From a bacterium (GTDB lineage: Bacteria > Zhuqueibacterota > QNDG01 > JAFGCO01), in assembly GCA_016932575.1 (NCBI GenBank), contig JAFGCO010000055.1:248001-312000 (forward strand): a DNA stretch of 64,000 nucleotides, read 5' to 3'. Under the pieces are notes generated by a model. The model was not told the origin of the DNA. It did no database searches and worked only from the letters and a program-made list of their open reading frames with translations. Shown one piece after another: positions 8,453 through 17,653 of this stretch. The translations under genes were made by a program, and so were the position numbers. Numbering within the stretch: position 1 is the first letter of the stretch; the number at the start of each line of letters is the position of its first letter.

Positions 8453-10696
8453 ATGAAAAATACATCTCGTTTTTGTCTAATTATAGCGGCATTGCATTCG
8501 TCAATCATGGCCGGAAACGGAATTATTGAAGGCCTTGTACAGGATTCTGAAACCAAAGCGCCGTTACCGGGGGCCAATATCATAATCAGGGGTACATCTT
8601 TGGGTTCTGCAGCGAATCAAACGGGACAGTATGTTGTCAGAAATATTCCGCCCGGTCATTATTCTGTTCAGGCAACCATGATAGGATATCAAGCGGATTT
8701 AGAATCCGATGTGGTTGTCGAAGCCAACCGGGCCACACAACTGATTTTTGTGCTGAAAGAGAAAGTAATTGAGACAGAAGCAATTACAGTCAATGGATCC
8801 TTTTTTAACGGAACCAATGACGCGGTTGTGAGTACCCATACTCTGAGTTCTCGTGAAATCCGGTCGGCACCGGGTGCGATAGAAGATGTATTTCGTGTTT
8901 TGAAAACCCTGCCCGGGGTAGGCACAACCGGTTCTTCCAGCGCCAACCTTATCGTGCGTGGGGGAGACAGAAATGAGAATCTCGTATTGCTGGATCATAT
9001 TGAAATACGCAGTCCGCTTCATTTCTCACGCGAAGGGATGTCCATGGGTGTCATTTCGATTGTCGATCCCCGCTTTATCCGGAACATTGATTTTATGACG
9101 GGTGGATTTCCGGTTGTTTACGGAGACAAGCTGTCCTCTGTTTTCAATATTCAGCTTAAGGAAGGCAACCGGACCCAGTTTAATCATGATATTAATATGA
9201 GTATGGGCGGATTTTCGGTGGGTATGGACGGCCCGGTTTCGCAAAGGGGAAACGTGCTGTTTTCCATGCGACGCGGTATTTTTGATATTTTTACCAAAAT
9301 GATGAATCGACCCGTATCGCCGCGCTATTGGGATATGATCGGCAAGTTTTCCTATGATCTGAATGACAAAAACAAATTGTCTCTCATAGGATTTTATTAC
9401 AAGGATGATGCCGAGCGATGTGAAAAAATGGAAGGCCATGGTGAATTCGCTCGTAAATATGAATATGTACAATGGGACGATGATGGTGCTGCATTGGGTT
9501 TGAACTGGAGACTCATGCTCAATGCCAGCGGATTTATACGAACGACGGCAGAATGGTCGAGTAATGGAATTCAATCGATCATGGGGACCAACAGCAAGCG
9601 CGATATGAACGGTGACGATACACGTATTCATACGCTGCATCTGAAATCCAGACTCCATTATAAATTGCATCCAAAAGTTTCAGTCGATGCTGGCGGCTAT
9701 ATAAAGCATCTGACAGCGGACTGTCACCAATGGCGGGAGGCGGATACACTGGAGGCCGGATTCATCGTTCCTGATTTTGAGACCGTGTACCGTTTTCCTG
9801 GTTCAAAAAAGGGAGGGATTTATGTGCAGAGTACAATACGGCCATTTCACCGCTTATCTGTAACACCGGGTTTGCGTTGGGAAAAATTTGCGTTCACCGG
9901 GGTATCCAGGTGGAGTCCCAGAATGAGTGCTGTTTATTATCTGTCTGAAAAAATTACACTGAATATGGCAGCCGGTTATTATTATCAGTCCCCCTCATTG
10001 TTTCAAATTTGCATAGATCCGGAGAATCATACACTCCAAAGCAGCCGGGCTTTTCATACGGTGATGGGTGTTGAATATCTGCTTCGACCGGACACACGCA
10101 TTACACTTGAATTGTACGATAAGCGTATGGACAATGGTTTTGTGAAGAATGATACGAACAATGTGATTATCAACGGAGGATCGGGATTTTCAAACGGTTT
10201 TGAAGTGACGCTGCAGCAAAAGATGAGCGGGAATCTGGTCGGCAGTCTGGCATATACCTGGTCCGTAAGTAAACGGCAGGATGCCAATGATTTACCGGAA
10301 TATAATTTTGATTACGACCGCAGACATAATTTTATCCTGACTGGCAGTTATCAGCTTTCCGACAAGTGGCGGATTGGTCTTAAGTACCAGTATGCAGCCG
10401 GCAATCCCTACACACCTGTTATTGAGTCCAAACAGCTTTATGGGGCGTGGTTTGTTGTCGAGGGTGAGCGGAATTCAAGGCGCTATCCGGATTATCATAC
10501 GCTTGATATACGGGCAGACCGTATCTTCCGCTTTAGCAGCTGGGCCCTAAAGACCTATCTGGAAATATGGAACATTTATAACCGTGATAACGTGTTGGAT
10601 TATTATTATGATATTGAACCTGACGGCAGTATTGAGCGGGTAACCGCCGCGGATTTTCCGTTAATGCCCATGCTAGGCATCAATGTCGAGTTTTAA
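8453..10696 (+). CDS. TonB-dependent outer-membrane receptor with carboxypeptidase-regulatory-like domain
   Basis: 747 residues. A signal peptide (KNTSRFCLIIAALHSSIMA) is followed by a CarboxypepD_reg-like beta-sandwich at about 20-105 (GLVQDSETKAPLPGANI, NIPPGHYSVQATMIGY). The plug domain follows at about 125-230 (LPGVGT, ANLIVRGGDRNENLVLLD), and then a 22-strand-type barrel to the C-terminus. It imports a ligand using TonB energy. Two starts are possible: 8414 (AAGGAG) and 8453 (GGAGG at 8439-8443). I chose 8453 because the signal peptide starts there and the promoter position fits. A response regulator and kinase follow in the same direction, suggesting substrate-dependent control. Confidence 0.9.
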   Translation: MKNTSRFCLIIAALHSSIMAGNGIIEGLVQDSETKAPLPGANIIIRGTSLGSAANQTGQYVVRNIPPGHYSVQATMIGYQADLESDVVVEANRATQLIFVLKEKVIETEAITVNGSFFNGTNDAVVSTHTLSSREIRSAPGAIEDVFRVLKTLPGVGTTGSSSANLIVRGGDRNENLVLLDHIEIRSPLHFSREGMSMGVISIVDPRFIRNIDFMTGGFPVVYGDKLSSVFNIQLKEGNRTQFNHDINMSMGGFSVGMDGPVSQRGNVLFSMRRGIFDIFTKMMNRPVSPRYWDMIGKFSYDLNDKNKLSLIGFYYKDDAERCEKMEGHGEFARKYEYVQWDDDGAALGLNWRLMLNASGFIRTTAEWSSNGIQSIMGTNSKRDMNGDDTRIHTLHLKSRLHYKLHPKVSVDAGGYIKHLTADCHQWREADTLEAGFIVPDFETVYRFPGSKKGGIYVQSTIRPFHRLSVTPGLRWEKFAFTGVSRWSPRMSAVYYLSEKITLNMAAGYYYQSPSLFQICIDPENHTLQSSRAFHTVMGVEYLLRPDTRITLELYDKRMDNGFVKNDTNNVIINGGSGFSNGFEVTLQQKMSGNLVGSLAYTWSVSKRQDANDLPEYNFDYDRRHNFILTGSYQLSDKWRIGLKYQYAAGNPYTPVIESKQLYGAWFVVEGERNSRRYPDYHTLDIRADRIFRFSSWALKTYLEIWNIYNRDNVLDYYYDIEPDGSIERVTAADFPLMPMLGINVEF

Positions 10697-10781
10697 TCAT
10701 TTGTGTGGTAAAATAAATTGATTATATTGAACTTAATATCAGCTTTGCAGCCTATGTTTCCCAAGTATGGGGCGGAATATC

Positions 10782-11459
10782 ATGAAAGAATACATCCTCG
10801 TGATCGACGATGATGAAAAGCTCAATATCTTACTGAAAGACTACTTGTCGGATTTCGGGTATCAGGTGAGCACGGTCACACATCCCTCTGAAGGCATCAG
10901 GATAGTAAGGGACAGGCCTCCAGATCTGGTGATCCTCGATATTATGCTGCCGGACATGGACGGATTCGAAGTCTGCCGGGAGATCCGAAAAACCTCGACC
11001 GTCCCTGTTGTTATGTTAACAGCGAGAGGAGATGTGACAGACCGGGTTGTGGGTCTCGAAATAGGCGCTGATGATTATTTGCCGAAGCCATTCGAGCCCC
11101 GCGAACTGGTCGCCCGGATACAGTCGGTATTGAGACGCCTGTCGAAACCTGGGGTATCCGTTATCCGCTTTTCCGGACTTGAGGTGGATATTGAAAAGCA
11201 GTCCGTTAAGTTATCCGACGAAAAAATTCATTTAACCACAATGGAGTTTGAGTTGCTCCGGTTGTTTATGGAGAATCCGGGCAAAGTGTTTTCGAGGGAT
11301 CAAATTATGGATGTGCTTCGAGGTATGGATTGCAGTGTGTTTGACAGATCCGTTGATATGCTTATCAGTCGGTTGCGTCAAAAATTGAACGACGATTTAA
11401 AAGATCCAAAATGGATATTAACCATTCGGGGCACAGGTTATAAATTTATTGGAGATTAA
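10782..11459 (+). CDS. OmpR/PhoB-family response regulator
   Basis: 225 residues: receiver domain (residues 1-120) with acidic pocket DDD near residue 10, phospho-acceptor D53 (VILDIMLPDMDGF), a conserved LTARG threonine and a K in LPKPF. A C-terminal winged-helix DNA-binding domain follows (LTTMEFELLRLFMENPGKVFSR, then RSVDMLISRLRQKL and RGTGYKF). Start ATG 10782 has GGGGCGG upstream; an in-frame start at 10767 is less likely. It ends 1 base before the kinase gene. It presumably binds the GTTACAAT repeats at 8314-8353 and perhaps 16081-16098 (inference). Confidence 0.95.
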   Translation: MKEYILVIDDDEKLNILLKDYLSDFGYQVSTVTHPSEGIRIVRDRPPDLVILDIMLPDMDGFEVCREIRKTSTVPVVMLTARGDVTDRVVGLEIGADDYLPKPFEPRELVARIQSVLRRLSKPGVSVIRFSGLEVDIEKQSVKLSDEKIHLTTMEFELLRLFMENPGKVFSRDQIMDVLRGMDCSVFDRSVDMLISRLRQKLNDDLKDPKWILTIRGTGYKFIGD

Positions 11460-11460
11460 T

Positions 11461-12747
11461 ATGATTTGTGGCAATCCGAATCGAGCGAAAAAAACCAGAT
11501 CCATTTTTTTGCGCCTGCTTTTCGTCCTGCTGGCAACGATGGGGCTGATCCACTTGGTGATTGGCGCTGCGTTCGGGCTCTTGTCTGTGATAGGGTCCGG
11601 TCCGGCAATTGAAGACAATATCAAACATTACGCAAATATGATTATCGACGAAATCGGAGTACCGCCGGATACTGTGCGTGCGAGGGAACTGGCGGAAACC
11701 TATCAAATATATATTCAATATGAGGGGGAAAATTTTAAATGGGTCAGTCATGAGGATGTACCGAAAATTTTCAGAGGATTCGGACCCAGCGCAAAATGGC
11801 GAAAGCCGGTTGTTATCAGCAATAAAGACGGAAGTCAGTATACACTGAAGTGGCGGTTCGGTCCGTTCAGGGGTATACAACGGCAAATGCTGCTTATCGT
11901 TCTTTTGATTGTGACTGTGATTTTTATAGGTGCGCACGGTTACCTTCGCCGAATCCTGCAGCCGATTCAGTGGCTGAAAAAAGGGGTGGATGAAATCAAG
12001 AACGGTCATTTTAATGTTGAAATCCCAAAAATCAGGAATGATGAGCTGGGCCGTTTGACCGAAGCGTTTAACAGTATGGTTCAGCAGATCAAACAAATGA
12101 TACGTTCGCGCGATCAACTGCTGCTGGATGTAAGCCATGAGATGAGGTCACCGCTCACACGGATCAAAGTGGCCCTGGAATTTATTCAGGATGGCGAAAA
12201 GAAAACCGCAATTTTGTCTGATATTACAGAAATTGAAACCATGATGACTGAAATTCTGGAGACCGAGCGGTTACAGACGGAGCATGGGAAAATGAACAAT
12301 ACGCCTACAGATCTGGCATCGCTTGTTCGTGAAACAGCGAGGCAATTCAAGACACTGCCACCCGGAATCCGTCTGGTTGATATTCCGCAGTCATTATTGA
12401 TATCTATAGACGCAGAACGGATTCATATGGTACTGAAAAATATATTTGAAAACAGCGTGAAATTTTCACAGCATGACAGCCAGCCTGTCGAAGTATCCAT
12501 GACGGTGGAAGAAGAGAAGGTTATTTTGCGGATCCGGGATGACGGGATTGGTGTTCCCGAGGATCAGGTTTCCTATGTTTTTGAGCCGTTCTTCAGGGTT
12601 GATCGTTCGCGATCCAAAAAATCAGGGGGATATGGTTTGGGTCTCCATTTATGTCAGAAAATCATGGAGGCCCACAATGGAGAGATTCGTATTGAAAATA
12701 ACAAGAAAAAAAGAGGTGTCACCCTTGTACTGATATTCTGCAGGTGA
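11461..12747 (+). CDS. Membrane sensor histidine kinase
   Basis: 428 residues. Membrane helix 1 at about 18-45 and helix 2 at about 143-162 bracket a periplasmic sensor domain of roughly 95 residues. A HAMP linker follows (RRILQPIQWLKKGVDEIKNG), then the H-box with H226 (DVSHEMRSPLTR), N-box (KNIFENSVKFS), and G-boxes (RDDGIGVP, GGYGLGLHLCQKI). The architecture is like CpxA/RstB kinases. GGAG at 11451-11454 sets the ATG at 11461; this Shine-Dalgarno lies within the end of the regulator gene, so the two are translationally coupled. It is the cognate kinase of the preceding regulator. Confidence 0.94.
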   Translation: MICGNPNRAKKTRSIFLRLLFVLLATMGLIHLVIGAAFGLLSVIGSGPAIEDNIKHYANMIIDEIGVPPDTVRARELAETYQIYIQYEGENFKWVSHEDVPKIFRGFGPSAKWRKPVVISNKDGSQYTLKWRFGPFRGIQRQMLLIVLLIVTVIFIGAHGYLRRILQPIQWLKKGVDEIKNGHFNVEIPKIRNDELGRLTEAFNSMVQQIKQMIRSRDQLLLDVSHEMRSPLTRIKVALEFIQDGEKKTAILSDITEIETMMTEILETERLQTEHGKMNNTPTDLASLVRETARQFKTLPPGIRLVDIPQSLLISIDAERIHMVLKNIFENSVKFSQHDSQPVEVSMTVEEEKVILRIRDDGIGVPEDQVSYVFEPFFRVDRSRSKKSGGYGLGLHLCQKIMEAHNGEIRIENNKKKRGVTLVLIFCR

Positions 12748-12842
12748 TAAAACTTTGATTCGCGGGGATACTCCGTCAAATACGATGACTATTTTTAAGG
12801 GCGGCCGGGAATGATGTCAGATTGATGTGATTCTGATGATCC

Positions 12843-13634
12843 CTATTCAATGAGTACTTTTTTATTTAATGAATCCAGCAGATTTTTGTTCTGATGTGCC
12901 GCACGCAGTTTATGATTCTTCAGCCGACCTGAGTCCTGCTTCACTTCATAGGCAGCGGCATTGATAAAAGATTTAAGTTTGGTTTGGTCTACCGAGCTGT
13001 GATAGTAATAGACCTTGTTTTTCAGGTTGATCCGACTCATTTCAACGGGCACCCCAAAGGCATTGAACTCCAGTCTGGGTGAAACCAGGCGCCGGGTCAC
13101 CAGATTCTTTTTGGTCATTTCATTCAGAATTTGATTTAACGTTGACATGGTCAGATTCAGCGAGCTGTCCAGACAGGAGTAGATGGTGGTATCCATGACA
13201 TCTTCTTTCAGCCACAGGGTTTTCAGAATTTCATATTCTTCATGAGTCGGCAGAATATAATCCCTGTTTTTCAGCACCTTCCTCTCCGCCACAGGTTCTT
13301 TTAATAGTTCGAAAGGAAGCTCGGGGAATATACGAATTTCTTCTGAGACCGAACCCATATTCCGGGTTGGTATTGGATCGTATCGGATATCACCTGATGG
13401 GGAAGCGTTGATATGCACACCCACACTTTTATTTCGCCTGGGCGCCGAACGATAGGCCTGCATGGTAATTTCAGGAAGTTTTCCGGCTGTATCCTGTTTT
13501 GTAATTGAAATGATGGAATCCTTTTTCTTCAGAAGAGATGTTTTACTGGTATCCGGGGTTTGTGACAGGGCGGGGATGATGACAAGGAGAGAAGCTGACA
13601 TCACTTCGCGATAACGGGTTTTATTTATCCGCAT
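12843..13634 (-). CDS. Predicted exported protein with BlaI/MecI-like winged-helix segment
   Basis: 263 residues of unknown function. The N-terminus (RINKTRYREVMSASLLVIIPALSQ) looks like a signal peptide or a short membrane anchor. Residues about 30-125 are polar and low in recognisable motifs. Residues about 129-195 resemble the winged helix of BlaI/MecI repressors: THEEYEILKTLWL opens helix 1, LTMSTLNQILNEMTKKNLV matches the recognition helix pattern, and TRRLVSPRLEFNAFG looks like the wing. The C-terminal 40 residues are basic. A DNA-binding fold behind an export signal is odd: either the signal is a tether and the domain faces the cytosol, or the fold is used for protein binding. It lies between a kinase and the DUF5916 gene. 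Confidence 0.7.
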   Translation of the reverse strand: MRINKTRYREVMSASLLVIIPALSQTPDTSKTSLLKKKDSIISITKQDTAGKLPEITMQAYRSAPRRNKSVGVHINASPSGDIRYDPIPTRNMGSVSEEIRIFPELPFELLKEPVAERKVLKNRDYILPTHEEYEILKTLWLKEDVMDTTIYSCLDSSLNLTMSTLNQILNEMTKKNLVTRRLVSPRLEFNAFGVPVEMSRINLKNKVYYYHSSVDQTKLKSFINAAAYEVKQDSGRLKNHKLRAAHQNKNLLDSLNKKVLIE

Positions 13635-13731
13635 GAAAAGATCCGATATAATACAGTCATTATGTCACGTGTTGATGATGAGCAATATCCATTTAGACGA
13701 GGAAGGGATAATAAAGTTTCAGGAAAACAGA

Positions 13732-13755
13732 ATTGTAATCCTTTTAAGTTACAAC
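13732..13755. promoter_or_regulatory. Inverted TTGTAA / TTACAA pair upstream of the winged-helix gene
   Basis: ATTGTAAT (13732-13739) and GTTACAAC (13748-13755) form an inverted pair of the same motif that is repeated directly upstream of the TonB receptor. The site is about 100 bases upstream of the minus-strand start at 13634 and overlaps the last codons of the DUF5916 gene. Confidence 0.4.
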
Positions 13756-15998
13756 ATATATGCATATCCAATTTTGGCAAAAACGGTACGATTGGTCTGA
13801 ATCATATGGATCAGATTGAGGGGTCGAATCTCATGATCTGCATAATAACTGTCCGAATAGCCAAGGAAAAAAACCGTTTGCGGATTGATTTTATAAGAAA
13901 AGAGAATCTGTGTGAAGATGCCTTTTGAGACAGGATCTGTGTCTTCGTCCTGGTAAAGCGCAATATTGCGTTTGTAATGCCAGTACTGAACAATGGACCT
14001 CAGGAATATATGTCTGTTAAATTGGTACACCAGTTTCAGCCGTTCGATGTTGGCTGTATACAGTCTGCCGGATTTGACATCCAGCCGGTCAGCAGTATGA
14101 TTGATTTCAGCACGGATATGCAGGCCCAGGCGCAGTTCCAGATAACTGCCTATGCAAAGCTGGTTACCCGCCCGGTTGTTGTCGTAATCGATACGATCGC
14201 CGTAACGCGTCCAGATTTCACCGGCTATCCATCCTGAAGGACGCATGTAGGCCCAGGCGTTCAGCCAGTTGGCCCTGTATGATTGTCCCTCATATCGATC
14301 ATGTCCCCATTCGCCATATATGCCTGCGTTACTCTGCAAAGGTCCTTCATAATTGATCCGGCTGGTCAATGCCCGATGAAGAGGGTCGCCTAACAGGTCG
14401 TAACGCTGATCATAACTTCCATACAAACTGAGCCAGTGAAACCAGCTGCCCGGGTCGCGCTGCCATTTGTAACTGCCTCCGGTTTCCGAGTAAGTAAATC
14501 CGGCCATTGTCATAAATCCCATATCGGCGCGAAATCCCGGCCGGACATGCCTGAAAAATTGATAGATATCCCAATTACGGGTATTATGATTAATATAGAA
14601 GTGATAGGCCTGGCCATCAAATTCTTTTTGATGCTGATTATAATCAAGGGCCAGAGTATCCGGATATTGGGTCCATGAATTTGTGACCTGAAATAAAATC
14701 CGATTTTTTTTCGTAAATTTAACATCACCATCAATACCAATGACGCGATTGTGATATTCGTCTCCCTCCCGATCCGTAAGGACGACACCCAGATTCGATG
14801 ACTCGCCCGCATCGTGTTTATAACGCAGGACAGTACCCTGTGAATGTTTTCGAAGGGATTCATCATCGGATCCTTCGGCTCCCGGAAAGATGAAATTTGT
14901 CAGACGGTCCTGGACCGTATAAAATCCAACCGCATGATCGCCTTCTTTTCCGGTCAGCTTCACCCCATATTCCGGTTCTGCCAGGGTTCGTGTGTGTACC
15001 AGTTGAAAGGGGGTTGAAAAAAAGTCTTCGCCTTCCAGGAAGAACGGGCGTTTTTCCGGATAGTACAGCGCAAACTGGGTGTTGATATCCAATTGCATAA
15101 TATCCGCTTCGATATTTGAGAAATCAGGATTCAGCGTGGCACTCATTGTCAGATTGGGCGTGAAGCCCCATTTGGCCGTCAATCCTGGATCATAGGCTTT
15201 GGATTTTTCACGGAACGGTCCGCTGGTTTCATTTTTGCGTTCCTGGGAATAAATAGCTGAAAATGTGGGATCGAATTCAATGTTATTGCCCGGAGAGGCG
15301 CCGGCGAATCCGATCATTTTCAAAGACTGGCACATATAGCAGTTATTGTTGCGGTCCCTCGGGAATGCACCGATATGGTGCCGTACATTTCGGGGATAGC
15401 TTCGAACCACATCGAATCCCCAGATCTGATCCTCCTGAGACCGGGGGAATCCTAGAGCACGGAAGGGAATGGCCATTTCCACCACATATCCCTTATCGGT
15501 GATCCGACCATGCGATTTCCAGATGGCATCCCAAGAACCGCCGCCGCCGGTCGGAGTCTCAATGATATCCGCCTGAATGCCAAAGGGATTGCAGGCAAAA
15601 TCATATGTACGGCGCTGATCATTGAATGTATCGAACAGAATCAGGATCCAGTCATCGTCCCAGGTTTGATCCCGGTCGCAAAAATGGGCGCGGATTTCGG
15701 ATGGATTGTGATCATAGCATTTAAATCCGACATAGATGTATTCGGAGTTGTAAACCAGATAAGCCTCGGTTTTTACGGGTGCCTTGATATTTTCACCGGG
15801 ACGAACTTCAATGTTGGCGGGCACAACCAGGGCATGCGACCAGAATGACTCGTCCATTTTTCCGTCCACATGAATAGGTGCATCCACATGGGGAATTTGC
15901 AGAGGGAGTTCCTCTTGTATTGATTCCGCGATTGAGGATGACAGTAGAATGGGGCAGAATATCAAACACCCCGTAATTAAACATATCAGGGGTTTCAT
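13749..15998 (-). CDS. DUF5916 protein with N-terminal CBM9-like domain
   Basis: 749 residues with a signal peptide (ITGCLIFCPILLSSSIA). Residues about 35-225 form a CBM9-like carbohydrate-binding fold (VDGKMDESFWSHA, YIYVGFKCYD, DDDWILILFDTFNDQRRTY). The rest is the DUF5916 region: EADIMQLDINTQFALYYPEKRPFFLEG is a highly conserved family signature, and the C-terminal 400 residues alternate like outer-membrane barrel strands. It is probably an outer-membrane protein acting on or binding polymers; no enzymatic activity can be read from the sequence. Two TTACAAT-type repeats lie 83-100 bases upstream, so it may share control with the receptor at 8453. Confidence 0.88.
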   Translation of the reverse strand: MKPLICLITGCLIFCPILLSSSIAESIQEELPLQIPHVDAPIHVDGKMDESFWSHALVVPANIEVRPGENIKAPVKTEAYLVYNSEYIYVGFKCYDHNPSEIRAHFCDRDQTWDDDWILILFDTFNDQRRTYDFACNPFGIQADIIETPTGGGGSWDAIWKSHGRITDKGYVVEMAIPFRALGFPRSQEDQIWGFDVVRSYPRNVRHHIGAFPRDRNNNCYMCQSLKMIGFAGASPGNNIEFDPTFSAIYSQERKNETSGPFREKSKAYDPGLTAKWGFTPNLTMSATLNPDFSNIEADIMQLDINTQFALYYPEKRPFFLEGEDFFSTPFQLVHTRTLAEPEYGVKLTGKEGDHAVGFYTVQDRLTNFIFPGAEGSDDESLRKHSQGTVLRYKHDAGESSNLGVVLTDREGDEYHNRVIGIDGDVKFTKKNRILFQVTNSWTQYPDTLALDYNQHQKEFDGQAYHFYINHNTRNWDIYQFFRHVRPGFRADMGFMTMAGFTYSETGGSYKWQRDPGSWFHWLSLYGSYDQRYDLLGDPLHRALTSRINYEGPLQSNAGIYGEWGHDRYEGQSYRANWLNAWAYMRPSGWIAGEIWTRYGDRIDYDNNRAGNQLCIGSYLELRLGLHIRAEINHTADRLDVKSGRLYTANIERLKLVYQFNRHIFLRSIVQYWHYKRNIALYQDEDTDPVSKGIFTQILFSYKINPQTVFFLGYSDSYYADHEIRPLNLIHMIQTNRTVFAKIGYAYML

Positions 15999-16080
15999 CT
16001 CTCCCGCTCTCAGTTTGTTTAACGGGCGTTCTTTTAATTAGACGGAATAATCAGCAGAAAAGTTTGTCTGTTTCATCGTT

Positions 16081-16098
16081 TTGACAATTTTTTACAAT
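16081..16098. promoter_or_regulatory. Two TTACAAT-type repeats 10 bases apart upstream of the DUF5916 gene
   Basis: TTGACAAT (16081-16088) and TTTACAAT (16091-16098) have the same 10-base spacing as the first two GTTACAAT copies at 8314-8331. They read on the plus strand, opposite to the DUF5916 gene they precede. Local AT-richness means chance is possible. Confidence 0.4.
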
Positions 16099-16181
16099 TT
16101 TCAGATTCATAAAATTAAGAAAGCCGGATGGAATGTCTGTCGGCAGGTCTTATAAATGAATCGGTGCATTCTGAGGTGATG

Positions 16182-17519
16182 TCAGGAGTCGTGTCCGGAA
16201 AAATATGTTTTTTGCTGAGTCAATCCCAGCACAGCGTTCCATAGATCCCCATTCAGATTGACCTTTTTACGAGCCAGAGTGGCCAGATGAATGGGTACAT
16301 GCGTATAGGTATTGCTCCAGAATCCGACCACCATATTGGTTTTTCCGGCCATAGCTGCATGTACCGCATGCTCGGCAAGCAGATGACAAAAGATAGAATC
16401 TGTCCCCTGTGCAGGCACACTGCGGATATAATAGCTGGGATCGAAATATTTGATGTTCACTTCTTTTCCGCGGGATTCGAAATATTCAATGATTTCTGTT
16501 TTTAACAGCAGCCCGATATCGTTCTTGATCCGGTTGCCTGATTTATCCCGTCTTTCCGGCTGCTGCCGAAACAGGTCTTGTCCCGTGCCTTCGGCTACGA
16601 CAATCACTGCGTGGTCTTTCCCCTGTTCGAATCGGCGCTCCAGTGCGCGAAGCAGGCCGTTCTCTCCTTCGAGGATCAGGGGCTCCTCCGGGATGAGGCA
16701 GATGTTCACCACGGAATTGGCAATCGATGCATAGCTGGCGATGAATCCTGAATCGCGGCCCATGAGTTTCACAAGGCCGATACCATTGTACGCACCCTTG
16801 GCTTCATTATGCGCTGCGGTGATAATATCTGCAGATACATAAATTGCGGTTTCGAAACCAAATGTTTTTTCCATAAAACTCAGATCATTGTCAATGGTTT
16901 TGGGTAGTCCGATCACACTGATTTTTAATTGTCGTTTTATGATTTCCTCGGCAATCGCCCGTGCCCCCTGCAAGGTGCCGTCCCCTCCAATTGTAAAAAG
17001 CAGGTTGATTCTCTTTTCCTCCAGCGTGTTCACCATGTCGCCGATATCCTGATGACCCCGTGAGGACCCTAAAATTGTGCCGCCGTCTTCGTGAATTGTA
17101 TCCACATTTTCCGGATTGAGCGGAATTGACGGCAGAGTGTTGGATTTGGATAAACCGCGATATCCGAAGCGTAATCCTTCAATGTGCCTTACTCCATAAC
17201 CCTGCCACAGCACATTGGTGATATTTTTAATCACATCATTCAGCCCGGGGCAGAGTCCGCCGCAGGTAATTATGGCGGCTTTTGTTTTGGCAGGATCGTG
17301 AAAAATCCGGGATCTGGGCCCGGCCCTCTCAAAAGCGGGCAGTTCTTTTCCGGACCGGAAAAGCGGTTTAAGTTCGTGCATTTTGACTGCAAATGAGACA
17401 TGTTCATGCGGTTCAATATACCGTCGTCCGCGAAATGGGGAATCGATTTCAGGCTCTCCCAGTGTCTGAATTTGAAAATCGTAATTTTCAGGATGTGCGA
17501 TCACATCTTTGTAATCCAT
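16182..17519 (-). CDS. 6-phosphofructokinase, long group III type
   Basis: 445 residues, cytosolic glycolytic enzyme phosphorylating fructose 6-phosphate. Key motifs: TCGGLCPGLN at 85-94, GGDGT at 178-182 and PKTIDND at 206-212. GGDG (rather than GGDD) points to ATP as phosphoryl donor, while the Lys in PKTIDND is found in both PPi-dependent and group III ATP-dependent enzymes such as those of plants and trypanosomes. The N-terminal 80-residue extension is also typical of that group. ATP use is likely but not certain. The gene is 134 bases downstream of the symporter gene on the same strand; other glycolytic genes (aldolase 34375, GpmI 47241) are scattered. Confidence 0.92.
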   Translation of the reverse strand: MDYKDVIAHPENYDFQIQTLGEPEIDSPFRGRRYIEPHEHVSFAVKMHELKPLFRSGKELPAFERAGPRSRIFHDPAKTKAAIITCGGLCPGLNDVIKNITNVLWQGYGVRHIEGLRFGYRGLSKSNTLPSIPLNPENVDTIHEDGGTILGSSRGHQDIGDMVNTLEEKRINLLFTIGGDGTLQGARAIAEEIIKRQLKISVIGLPKTIDNDLSFMEKTFGFETAIYVSADIITAAHNEAKGAYNGIGLVKLMGRDSGFIASYASIANSVVNICLIPEEPLILEGENGLLRALERRFEQGKDHAVIVVAEGTGQDLFRQQPERRDKSGNRIKNDIGLLLKTEIIEYFESRGKEVNIKYFDPSYYIRSVPAQGTDSIFCHLLAEHAVHAAMAGKTNMVVGFWSNTYTHVPIHLATLARKKVNLNGDLWNAVLGLTQQKTYFSGHDS

Positions 17520-17653
17520 TGTTTCCTCGGTAATTTTTTATTTGATAAAAGACTGAAGCCTTAAAATCCGGTGCTATTTGATGCGGCGTTTGCCCTTTTG
17601 AATTTGATTCTTCATTTTTAATTAACAGTTGAAGCCTTCACTCCCGGATTCGG

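Noticed and set aside
9026-9670. 214-codon minus-strand frame inside the TonB receptor gene
   Set aside because: Antisense shadow of the receptor plug and barrel; no ribosome site and no domain.
11446-12138. 230-codon minus-strand frame inside the histidine kinase gene
   Set aside because: Antisense shadow of kinase sequence with clear kinase motifs on the other strand.
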